A DNA stretch of 64,000 nt from positions 620,001-684,000 of the forward strand of contig NZ_PDUW01000001.1 of the NCBI RefSeq assembly GCF_003545815.1, given 5' to 3'. The translations under genes and the position numbers were made by a program. Positions 17,124-25,022 of this stretch are shown here, piece after piece; positions within the stretch are counted from its first letter, which is position 1, and every line of letters begins with the position of its first letter. The stretch is from Pusillimonas caeni. GTDB taxonomy: Bacteria > Pseudomonadota > Gammaproteobacteria > Burkholderiales > Burkholderiaceae_B. The notes beneath the pieces are model-generated. The model ran no database searches and was not told where the DNA came from. It was given only the letters and a program-made list of their open reading frames with translations.

Positions 17124-18458
17124 ATGTCTCTTGAAGTCCTATCCGCCCTTGCAGCGGTCGCGGCCTGGCTGCTGCTGACCTGGTTCACCCTGATCAGGCC
17201 CGCCAGGCGGCGCGCCGCGGCGACCATCCCCGCCGGCACCGCCCATGACCGCGCACGCACCGCCGTGGTCTACGCCAGCCAGACCGGCACCGCCATCGAG
17301 CTGGCCCAGCGCACCGTCCAAGCCCTGGGCCGGCAGGCCGTCCTGCTGCCCATAGACCGTGTCATGCCGGACCAACTGGCCGGCTACGAACAGGTACTGT
17401 TCATCGTAAGCACCTACGGCGAGGGCGATGCGCCGGACATGGCCCAGGCTTTTCATGCGAGCATGCTGGCCCCCGAATCCGACGGCGTGGAGCTGAGCGG
17501 GCTTCGCGCCGGAATATTGGCGCTGGGCGACAGCAGCTACCACCACTTCTGCGGTTTCGGCATGGCGCTGGACGAATGGCTGCAGCGCCGGGACGCCACC
17601 TTGCTGTTCGACACGATACGGGTCGACCGGGGCGATCCGCGCGCGCTCGCCGCCTGGAGCGAACAGCTTTCCCGCCTGTTCCAGGTGCAACTGGACGCCG
17701 ACGTGCGCTTCGATGCCTGGACACTGGTCGAACGCAGCACCTCGAATCCCTCCGGCGCGGGACAGCCCTGCCATGAACTGCACTGGCGTCCCGCGGAAGG
17801 CGCGCCCCTCGAATGGCGGGCGGGCGACATTGCCAAGATACAGATCGGCGACAGCGGGGAACACCGCGAATACTCCATCGCATCGACCCCCGCCGAAGGC
17901 GTGCTGCGGCTGCTGGTGCGCGAACATCGGCGGCCCGATGGATCCCTGGGGCTGGGCAGCCGCTGGCTGGGTTCGGAACTGGCGCCGGGCGGCGCTGCCA
18001 GCCTGCACATACGGTCCAATCCGCTCTTTCGCGCGCCCGAGGACGACCGTCCGGCCATCTTCGTGGGCAACGGCACGGGCATCGCCGGGCTGAGGGCGCT
18101 GCTGCAGGAAAGGGTGGAGCGCGGCCATCATGACAATTGGCTGGTCTTCGGCGAGCGCACGCGCGCCGGCGATTTCCATTGGGGCGACGTGCTCGAAGCC
18201 TGGCTGCGGCAGGGCAGGCTGCGCCGCATGGACCTGGCCTTCTCGCGCGATCAGGCCGAAAAGCGCTATGTCCACCATCTGCTGCGCGAAGCGGCCGCCG
18301 ACCTACGCGAATGGGCGGGCCGCGGCGCGGTGCTGTACGTGTGCGGCAGCAAGGACGGCATGGCCCAGGATGTGGACCAGGCCCTGCGAGACATTCTGGG
18401 CCTTTATGGCTACGACGCGCTGGTGCAGCGACACGGCTATCGCCGCGACGTGTACTGA
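17124..18458 (+). CDS. Membrane-anchored flavodoxin/NADPH reductase (CysJ/P450-reductase type)
   Basis: A 444-aa protein: one N-terminal TM helix, a flavodoxin domain (YASQTGTAIELAQRT, STYGEGDAPDMA, LGDSSYHHFCGFG), an FAD-binding domain with REYSIAST-like REYSIAS, and a C-terminal NADP domain with GNGTGIAGLRAL, FGERTRAGDFHWGD and YVCGSKDGMAQDV. It should take electrons from NADPH through FAD and FMN and pass them to the PepSY protein. There is no sulfite reductase partner here, so a sulfite role is unlikely. Confidence 0.88.
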   Translation: MSLEVLSALAAVAAWLLLTWFTLIRPARRRAAATIPAGTAHDRARTAVVYASQTGTAIELAQRTVQALGRQAVLLPIDRVMPDQLAGYEQVLFIVSTYGEGDAPDMAQAFHASMLAPESDGVELSGLRAGILALGDSSYHHFCGFGMALDEWLQRRDATLLFDTIRVDRGDPRALAAWSEQLSRLFQVQLDADVRFDAWTLVERSTSNPSGAGQPCHELHWRPAEGAPLEWRAGDIAKIQIGDSGEHREYSIASTPAEGVLRLLVREHRRPDGSLGLGSRWLGSELAPGGAASLHIRSNPLFRAPEDDRPAIFVGNGTGIAGLRALLQERVERGHHDNWLVFGERTRAGDFHWGDVLEAWLRQGRLRRMDLAFSRDQAEKRYVHHLLREAAADLREWAGRGAVLYVCGSKDGMAQDVDQALRDILGLYGYDALVQRHGYRRDVY

Positions 18459-18461
18459 ACT

Positions 18462-18899
18462 TCAGCGCTTGATGATGTCGCGCAGCATGTCGACCAGCCG
18501 GTCGGCGTGATCGGGGTCTAGCTTTTCGAGCAGTCGATGCTGGTGCTGCATGGCCCGGTCGCACAGGCCGCTGATGAGCCGTGTGCCTTTGGGCGTGATC
18601 TTGACCAGGGTCTGGCGCCGGTCGACGCGGGAGGTCTTCAGGGTGACCAGGCCCTCGGACTCCAGCCGCGGCAGCACCTTGCTGAGGGTGGGCTGTTTTG
18701 TAACAGCCAGTTCAGCCAATTCGCCCACCGTCTCGCCCTCGCCCTCGATCAGGCTGCCCAGCACCCGCCACTCGGTCACGGTAAGGCCGGCCTTGCGCAC
18801 CTCTTTGTGGAATTCCTCGGAGATTCGGTGGCTGGCCAGCGCCAGCACGGACGCCAGGTAGCGATGTACGAATCGAGGCTGCGCGCCGTCATTTTGCAT
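18462..18899 (-). CDS. MarR-family transcriptional regulator, divergent from the catabolic operon
   Basis: A 145-aa winged-helix protein: VTEWRVLGSLIEGEGETVGELAE, then the recognition helix TKQPTLSKVLPRLESEGLV and the wing RVDRRQTLVKITPKG. It is divergent from iorA and so probably represses that operon until an aromatic acid or CoA ester binds. The ATG at 18899 has AAGGA 7 nt upstream and is preferred over a GTG seven codons further up. Its 3' end converges with the flavoreductase gene, 3 bp apart. Confidence 0.9.
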   Translation of the reverse strand: MQNDGAQPRFVHRYLASVLALASHRISEEFHKEVRKAGLTVTEWRVLGSLIEGEGETVGELAELAVTKQPTLSKVLPRLESEGLVTLKTSRVDRRQTLVKITPKGTRLISGLCDRAMQHQHRLLEKLDPDHADRLVDMLRDIIKR

Positions 18900-19050
18900 A
18901 GAATATTCCTTGTCGGCCACAGTGCCGCGGACGGGCTCCGCGAGCCGGTTTCCATCCCGCGAAAATCGTATTCCAATTGAAAAGAGGCGTCAATGTAATG
19001 GTTTGCCCTGATACACAAGCACCTGTTCTTTAAATTAAATTTCTATAATC

Positions 19051-19064
19051 CATGAATTTTCATG
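19051..19064. promoter_or_regulatory. Candidate MarR operator in the marR-iorA divergent region
   Basis: CATGAA-TT-TTCATG, a perfect 14-bp palindrome, lies 6 bp upstream of the -35 of the iorA promoter in an AT-rich stretch. The rest of 18900-19192 has no gene. Binding by the neighbouring MarR protein is inferred. Confidence 0.4.
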
Positions 19065-19070
19065 TTTTTA

Positions 19071-19099
19071 TTGACAGCGCTTTACGTCAAACCTAAATT
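19071..19099 (+). promoter_or_regulatory. Sigma-70 promoter of the iorA operon
   Basis: A perfect TTGACA, a 17-bp spacer, then TAAATT (4 of 6). The leader to the iorA ATG is about 87 nt, and GGAG sits just before the start codon. Confidence 0.65.
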
Positions 19100-19192
19100 A
19101 ACTGGAAAAGCCGGCGATTTCCGCGCGGCGACTCCGGTATTTATGCTTTACCGCTGCCGGTAGAACCCCCCCTCTCTCTTTGTGGAGACACC

Positions 19193-21571
19193 ATGGCAGA
19201 ACGTTCATTCAAGAAAGAAGTACAGCAGCTTCGCATCGCCCCCGGCGAAGAATTCCGCGGCGAAGGCATTCTGGCCGTCACCAAGGCCCTGCTGCAATCC
19301 GGCGTCAGCTACGTCGCGGGCTATCAGGGCGCGCCCATTTCGCACCTGATGGACGTGCTGGCCGACGCGCAAGACATCCTGGAAGAGCTGGGCGTGCACT
19401 TTGAGGCCAGCGCCTCCGAAGCCACGGCCGCCGCCACGCTCGCCGCGTCGGTGATGTATCCCGTGCGCGGCGCCGTTACGTGGAAATCCACCGTCGGCAC
19501 CAACGTCGCCTCCGACGCCCTGGCCAACCTGGCCTCGGGCGGCGTCAAGGGCGGCGCGCTGGTCATCGTCGGCGAAGACTACGGCGAAGGCTCGTCCATC
19601 ATGCAGGAGCGCACCCACGCCTTTGCCATGAAGTCGCAGATCTGGCTGCTCGACCCGCGTCCCAACCTCGAAAGCATGGTCGACGCGGTCGAAGACGGCT
19701 TCCAGCTTTCCGAGGCCAGCAACACGCCGGTGATCCTGCAACTGCGCATCCGCAGCTGCCACGTGCACGGCCGCTTCATCACCAAAGAAAACAAGCGCCC
19801 CCAGTACACCCTGGCGCAGGCGCTCGACAATCCCGAGCGCGACGTCAGCCGCATCGTGCTGCCTCCGGCCTCTTTCCTGCACGAACAAGAAAAAGTCAAG
19901 AACCGCTGGCCCGCGGCGGTCGAATTCATCAAGCAGAAAAAACTCAATGAATTCATCGACGGCGACCTGAAGGACATCGGCCTGATCCTGCAGGGCGGCC
20001 TGTACAACGGCGTCATCCGCGCCCTGCAGCTGCTGGGCCTGGCCGACCACTTCGGCAACAGCCGCATTCCGCTGTACATCATGAACGTCACCTATCCGGT
20101 GATCGACGACGAAGTCGCCGAGTTCTGTCGCGACAAGAAGGCCGTGCTGATGCTCGAAGAGGGCCAGCCCAACTACATCGAGCAGAACATCGCCACCATC
20201 CTGCGCCAGCGCGGCGTCGATGCCCTGCTGGAAGGCAAGGGCGTGCTGCCGGTGGCCGGCGAATACACCACCGCCGTCATGCGCGACGGCCTGCAGGCCT
20301 TCCTCGAGAAGCACCACCCCGAATCCCTGCCCGTCATCGAGGCGCCGGCTGAAGCGCCCCCATCCGGCCTGTCGGTCGTCGCCCCCTCGACCGAGGCCAC
20401 CGCTACCGCCACGGCGACCGCCACCATGCCCGAGGTCGAAGAAGACGGCGACCTGGCCATCGAAGAAGACCATCCCGGCGACGGCGGCGCGGCCAATGGC
20501 GATGCCCTGCGGGCCGCGCCCACCGTCATACCCCGGGTCCAGCCCATGCAGGTGGACCAGGTGGCGCGCAAGCCTTCGGTACAGCCCATCAACTTCCAGC
20601 GCCAGGTCAGCGAACTGGCCCAGGTGGTGCCGCCCCGGCCCGCCGGCTTCTGCACCGGCTGCCCCGAGCGCCCGGTGTTTTCGGCGCTTAGCCTGGCTCA
20701 GGAAAAACTGGGCGAACACCACATCGCCTGCGACATCGGCTGTCATCTGTTTTCCATTCTGCCGCCGTTCAACCTGGGCGCCACCACCATGGGCTACGGC
20801 CTGGGCGCCTCCAGCGCGGCGGCCTTCAACGTGCCCTCGTCCAAGCGCTCCATCTCCATCATGGGCGACGGCGGCTTCTGGCACAACGGCCTGGCCTCGG
20901 GCATCGGCAACGCCGTCTTCAACAAGTACGACGGCGTCATCATCATCATCGACAACTTCTATGCCGCCGCCACGGGCGGGCAGGACATTCTCTCGTCCCG
21001 CGCCTTCAACAAAAGCCGCGCCACCAACAACCCCATCGTCGACGCCGTCAAGGGCGTGGGGGTCAAATGGGTGCGCGTGCTCGACCGCACCTACAGCGTC
21101 TCGAAGGTGCAGGCCACCATCGAAGAAGCGCTGACCACGCCCGAAAAAGGGCCCAAGGTCATCATCGCCCAGTCCGAGTGCATGCTGAACAAGCAGCGGC
21201 GCCTCAAGCCGCAATTCCGCGCGGCGGTCAAAGAAGGCAAGCGGGTCGTCAAAGAGCGCTTCGGCGTCGACCCCGACGTGTGCACCGGCGACCATGCCTG
21301 TATCCGGCTCTCGGGCTGCCCGTCGCTCACCATCAAAGACAGCGGCGACCCCCTCAAAGAAGACCCCATCGCCCACGTCGACAACACCTGCGTCGGCTGC
21401 GGCAACTGCGGCGAAGTCGCCCATGCCGCCGTGCTGTGCCCCTCGTTCTACCGGGCCGACCTCATCCATAACCCGACTCAGTGGGATCTGTTCAAGGCCA
21501 AGGTGCGCCAGCGCGTCATCGGCCTGCTGCAATCGCGCCGCAGCCAGCGCCTGAATCAATATTCGTTCTAA
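19193..21571 (+). CDS. Indolepyruvate:ferredoxin oxidoreductase-like alpha subunit
   Basis: A 792-aa TPP-dependent 2-oxoacid oxidoreductase related to IorA. It has an N-terminal pyrimidine-binding domain (GYQGAPISHLMDVL, EASASEATAAATLAAS), a TPP-binding domain (GDGGFWHNGLASGIGN with a following IDN) and C-terminal Cys-rich clusters (CTGDHACIRLSGCPSL and CVGCGNCGEVAHAAVLCPSF) for 4Fe-4S centres. Between the halves (about residues 384-460) is a low-complexity linker with a Thr-Ala repeat and an acidic run. Known members oxidise aryl-pyruvates to aryl-acyl-CoA. In this operon an aryl-glyoxylate such as isatinate is a plausible substrate. Confidence 0.82.
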   Translation: MAERSFKKEVQQLRIAPGEEFRGEGILAVTKALLQSGVSYVAGYQGAPISHLMDVLADAQDILEELGVHFEASASEATAAATLAASVMYPVRGAVTWKSTVGTNVASDALANLASGGVKGGALVIVGEDYGEGSSIMQERTHAFAMKSQIWLLDPRPNLESMVDAVEDGFQLSEASNTPVILQLRIRSCHVHGRFITKENKRPQYTLAQALDNPERDVSRIVLPPASFLHEQEKVKNRWPAAVEFIKQKKLNEFIDGDLKDIGLILQGGLYNGVIRALQLLGLADHFGNSRIPLYIMNVTYPVIDDEVAEFCRDKKAVLMLEEGQPNYIEQNIATILRQRGVDALLEGKGVLPVAGEYTTAVMRDGLQAFLEKHHPESLPVIEAPAEAPPSGLSVVAPSTEATATATATATMPEVEEDGDLAIEEDHPGDGGAANGDALRAAPTVIPRVQPMQVDQVARKPSVQPINFQRQVSELAQVVPPRPAGFCTGCPERPVFSALSLAQEKLGEHHIACDIGCHLFSILPPFNLGATTMGYGLGASSAAAFNVPSSKRSISIMGDGGFWHNGLASGIGNAVFNKYDGVIIIIDNFYAAATGGQDILSSRAFNKSRATNNPIVDAVKGVGVKWVRVLDRTYSVSKVQATIEEALTTPEKGPKVIIAQSECMLNKQRRLKPQFRAAVKEGKRVVKERFGVDPDVCTGDHACIRLSGCPSLTIKDSGDPLKEDPIAHVDNTCVGCGNCGEVAHAAVLCPSFYRADLIHNPTQWDLFKAKVRQRVIGLLQSRRSQRLNQYSF

Positions 21572-21581
21572 GAGCCGAGCC

Positions 21582-23132
21582 ATGACAAGCACTACATTCC
21601 ACGTGGGTTCGCCCATCAAGATCGCCATCCTGGCCATGGGCGGCCAGGGCGGCGGCGTCCTGGCCGACTGGATCGTCGACATGGCCGAGCACGCCAGATG
21701 GTGGGCGCAGACCACCTCGGTGCCGGGCGTCGCCCAGCGCACGGGCGCCACCATCTACTACGTCGAAATGCTGCCCGAGTCCGAGGTCGAAGCGGCCGGC
21801 AGGCCGCCCGCGCTGGCCATGATGCCCACCCCGGGCGACGTCGACCTGGTGGTGGCGGCCGAACTCATGGAAGGCGGCCGGGCCATTCAGCGCGGCCTGG
21901 TCACCCCCGACCGCAGCACCCTCATTTCATCCTCGCACCGCAGCTACGCGGTGGGCGAAAAATCGGCGCGGGGCAACGGCATCGCCGACTCGAACAAAGT
22001 CATCGAAGCCGGCCAGGCGGCCTCCAAGCGCTTCATCTGCGTCGACCTGCAGGCCCTGGCCGACCAGGCCGGCAGCGTCATCAGCGCCAGCCTGTTCGGG
22101 GCCGTCGCCGGCAGCGGCACCCTGCCCTTCACGCGCGAAGACTTCGAAGAAACCATCCGCCGCGGCGGCGTGGGCGTCGAAGCCAGCCTGCGGGCCTTCG
22201 CCCTGGGCCTGGAGGCGGCCGCCAACGCCCCGGCGGTGCCGGCCCGCGTCGATACCGAAAGGCCGGCGCCCGAGGTGCCCGACACGGCCTCGCATCCGCG
22301 CATCCGCAAACTGCTCGACGATCTGCGCCAGAATTTCCCCGCCGTCGCCCAGTCCATGCTGGTGGCCGGCCTGCGCCGCACCATCGACTTCCAGGACCCG
22401 GCCTACGGCGCCAAATACCTGGACCGCGTCCGCGCGCTCTGCAAGCTCGACGAACAATACGGCGGCCAGGCCAAGGGCTGGGCGCTGACCACCGCGGCGG
22501 CCCGCTACGTGGCCGTGGCCATGGCCTACGACGACGTCATCCGCGTGGCCGACCTCAAGACCCGTGCCGCGCGCTTCGAACGCGTGCGCGGCGAAGTCGG
22601 CGCCAAGTCGGACCAGCTGCTGTACACCACCGAATACATGCATCCCCGGGTGGAAGAACTGTGCGGCACCATGCCCGCCCCGCTGGGGCGCTGGGTCGAG
22701 AACTCCAAGTTCGCCAGCGGCCTGCTGGGCCGCTTCTGCCGCAAGGGCCGCTTCCTGCAAAGCGGCACTCTGTCGGGCTTTCTCATGCTGTACACCCTGG
22801 CCGGCATGCGCCGCTTCCGGCGCAGCACCCTGCGCCACCGCATCGAGCTCAAGAGCCTCGAGGCCTGGCTGCGCCTGATCGAGGAAACCGTGCCGGTCGA
22901 TTACGACCTGGCCGTCGAGATCGTGAACTGCCGGCGCCTGGTTAAGGGCTATAGCGACACGCACGAGCGCGGCGAAAGCAAGTACCGCCGTCTCATCGCG
23001 GCGGCCACCGATCTGCGCGGACGCCCCGACGCCGCCCAGCGCCTGCGCGAACTGCGCGAGGCCGCGCTGGCCGACGACAAGGGCACCAAGCTGGACACCA
23101 TGCTGGCCGAAGACCTGAAGCTGGCGGCATAA
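21582..23132 (+). CDS. Indolepyruvate:ferredoxin oxidoreductase-like beta subunit
   Basis: A 516-aa protein. The N-terminal 200 residues match the gamma-type domain of 2-oxoacid:ferredoxin oxidoreductases (ILAMGGQGGGVLADWI, SVPGVAQRTGATIYYVEM). The C-terminal half is a helical extension seen in long IorB homologues (DUF6537-like; assigned from memory) with YGAKYLDRVRALCKLDEQYG. It begins 11 bp after the alpha subunit and should form the catalytic complex with it. The electron acceptor, a ferredoxin, is not encoded in the operon. Confidence 0.8.
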   Translation: MTSTTFHVGSPIKIAILAMGGQGGGVLADWIVDMAEHARWWAQTTSVPGVAQRTGATIYYVEMLPESEVEAAGRPPALAMMPTPGDVDLVVAAELMEGGRAIQRGLVTPDRSTLISSSHRSYAVGEKSARGNGIADSNKVIEAGQAASKRFICVDLQALADQAGSVISASLFGAVAGSGTLPFTREDFEETIRRGGVGVEASLRAFALGLEAAANAPAVPARVDTERPAPEVPDTASHPRIRKLLDDLRQNFPAVAQSMLVAGLRRTIDFQDPAYGAKYLDRVRALCKLDEQYGGQAKGWALTTAAARYVAVAMAYDDVIRVADLKTRAARFERVRGEVGAKSDQLLYTTEYMHPRVEELCGTMPAPLGRWVENSKFASGLLGRFCRKGRFLQSGTLSGFLMLYTLAGMRRFRRSTLRHRIELKSLEAWLRLIEETVPVDYDLAVEIVNCRRLVKGYSDTHERGESKYRRLIAAATDLRGRPDAAQRLRELREAALADDKGTKLDTMLAEDLKLAA

Positions 23133-23184
23133 CCCTGGCCCGTGCCCTCGACAGGCACGGGCCATTGTCCTCGACGAGGCTATC

Positions 23185-24513
23185 ATGAGCTATCGCAACA
23201 ACCCCGAAGCCATACAGGCATTGGTGCGCCCCACCGAAGTCCACAAAGACCTCTTCATCGACGACGAGATCTTCCAGCTCGAGATGGAGCATCTGTTCGC
23301 CAATGCCTGGGTCTATGTGGGCCACGCCAGCCAGGTGCCCAATGTCGGCGACTACTTCACCACCACGGTGGGCGACCAGCCGGTGGTGATGGTGCGGCAC
23401 AACGACAACACCGTGCGCGTGCTGCACAATCGCTGCCCGCACAAGGGGGTGATGGTCGTCAACGACCCTTGCGGCAATACCGGCAAGTTCTTCCGCTGTC
23501 CGTATCACGCCTGGTCGTTCAAGACCGACGGCGCCCTGCTGGCCCTGCCTCTCAAGCGCGGCTACGACCCCGACGTCTTCAAGCAGACAGAAGCCTCGCA
23601 AGGCATGGCCCAGGTCGAGAACGTGCGCAACCACCGCGACTTCATCTTCTGCCGCCTGAGCCCCGAGGGCCAGAGCTTCGAGGAATTCTTCGGCGAATCG
23701 CTCAGCACGCTCGACAACATGGTCGACCGTTCTCCCGAGGGCAAGCTGGAAGTCGCCGGCGGCGTGCTGCGCTATATGCACGACTGCAACTGGAAGATGC
23801 TGGTCGACAACCAGACCGACACCTGCCACCCCATGGTGGCCCACGAGTCTTCCGCCGGCACCGCCGTGCGGGTCTGGAACGAGGCCCCCGAGGGCACGCC
23901 CAAGCCGATGGCGGTCGAGCAGTTCGCGCCCTTCATTTCGTCGTATGAGTTCTTCGAAGGCATGGGCATCCGGGTCTGGGAAAACGGCCACGGCCATACC
24001 GGGGTCAGCGACTCCATCCACGCGGCCTATTCCGACATCCCCGGCTACCAGGAAAGCATGGTCAAGGCCTATGGCGAGGAGCGCGCCAAGCAGATCCTGG
24101 GCGACGTGCGCCACAATACCACCTACTTCCCCAACATCATGGTTAAGGGTCCCATCCAGACCCTGCGCATCTTCAAGCCGCTGGCGCCCAACAAGACCCT
24201 GGTCGAGTCCTGGACCTTCCGCCTGGTGGGCGCGCCCGACAAGCTGCTGGAGCGCACGCTGATGTACAACCGCCTCATCAACGCGCCCACTTCCATGGTG
24301 GGCCACGACGACCACGAGGTCTACGAGCGCGCCCAGCACGGCCTGCACTCGCGCGGCCGCGACTGGGTCAATGTGGCGCGCCTATACGACCCCACCGAAG
24401 AAGGCCGCAAGAACGAAGTCACCAACGGCACCAACGAATGGCAGATGCGCAACCAGTATCGCGCCTGGGCCCGTTACATGACCGCCGACATGCAACAGAA
24501 GGAGCCCGCATGA
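23185..24513 (+). CDS. Rieske aromatic-ring dioxygenase, alpha subunit
   Basis: A 442-aa ring-hydroxylating dioxygenase large subunit. The Rieske 2Fe-2S ligands are C84-P-H86 and C105-P-Y-H108. The catalytic iron site has H215 and H220 (H-x4-H in CHPMVAH), with the bridging D212 in NQTDTCH. It overlaps the beta subunit by 4 bp. In other auxin-degrading bacteria a Rieske pair of this kind starts indole-3-acetate attack (iad type, from memory), but family position cannot be settled by eye. No reductase or Rieske ferredoxin is encoded nearby. Confidence 0.93.
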   Translation: MSYRNNPEAIQALVRPTEVHKDLFIDDEIFQLEMEHLFANAWVYVGHASQVPNVGDYFTTTVGDQPVVMVRHNDNTVRVLHNRCPHKGVMVVNDPCGNTGKFFRCPYHAWSFKTDGALLALPLKRGYDPDVFKQTEASQGMAQVENVRNHRDFIFCRLSPEGQSFEEFFGESLSTLDNMVDRSPEGKLEVAGGVLRYMHDCNWKMLVDNQTDTCHPMVAHESSAGTAVRVWNEAPEGTPKPMAVEQFAPFISSYEFFEGMGIRVWENGHGHTGVSDSIHAAYSDIPGYQESMVKAYGEERAKQILGDVRHNTTYFPNIMVKGPIQTLRIFKPLAPNKTLVESWTFRLVGAPDKLLERTLMYNRLINAPTSMVGHDDHEVYERAQHGLHSRGRDWVNVARLYDPTEEGRKNEVTNGTNEWQMRNQYRAWARYMTADMQQKEPA

Positions 24514-25004
24514 GCGCCATCACCGACCAGCAACTCGTCGATTTCGTCTATGCCGAGGCGCGCATGCTGGACGAACAGCAATTCGAGGCCTGGCTCGAGC
24601 TGTTCACCGAAGACGGCTATTACTGGATGCCGCTGGCGCACGGACAGACCGATCCGCGCCTGCATGCCTCTTTGCTGTATGAGGACAAGCTGCTGCTGCG
24701 CGTGCGTGTCGAACGCCTGGCGGGCCAGCGCACCTTCTCCCAGCAGCCCAAGAGCCGCAGCCATCATCTGCTGGCCCGGCCCGAGATCGAAACCGGGCAC
24801 GAGTGGCACGCCCCCGATCGGGGGCAATACGTGGTGCGCACGGCTTTCCACTATGTCGAGGCACGCCAGGACCAGCAGACGCTCTTCGCGGGCTGGTCGG
24901 TCCATCAGCTGATCGCGGCCGAGGACGGGCTGCGCATCAAGCAAAAGCGCGTCGATCTGGTCAATTGCGACTCCGCCATGCGCAGCATTCAACTTCTCAT
25001 GTAA
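24510..25004 (+). CDS. Aromatic-ring dioxygenase, beta subunit
   Basis: A 164-aa small subunit of the SnoaL-like/ring-hydroxylating beta fold (VDFVYAEARMLDEQQFEAWLELF, YWMPLAHGQTDP, KQKRVDLVNCD near the end). It is structural, forming the alpha3beta3 hexamer. The ATGA overlap with the alpha gene indicates coupled translation. Confidence 0.93.
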   Translation: MSAITDQQLVDFVYAEARMLDEQQFEAWLELFTEDGYYWMPLAHGQTDPRLHASLLYEDKLLLRVRVERLAGQRTFSQQPKSRSHHLLARPEIETGHEWHAPDRGQYVVRTAFHYVEARQDQQTLFAGWSVHQLIAAEDGLRIKQKRVDLVNCDSAMRSIQLLM

Positions 25005-25022
25005 CAAAAAGGGGCCCGCATC

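Noticed and set aside
17124-18458. Assignment as sulfite reductase flavoprotein CysJ
   Set aside because: Domain order is similar, but there is a TM anchor, no cysI nearby, and the operon context is ApbE/PepSY/Fur.
19205-21754. 849-codon open frame antisense to the IorA-like gene
   Set aside because: Same GC artefact: composition is His/Gly/Val-rich without motifs, and the sense strand is a clear 2-oxoacid oxidoreductase.
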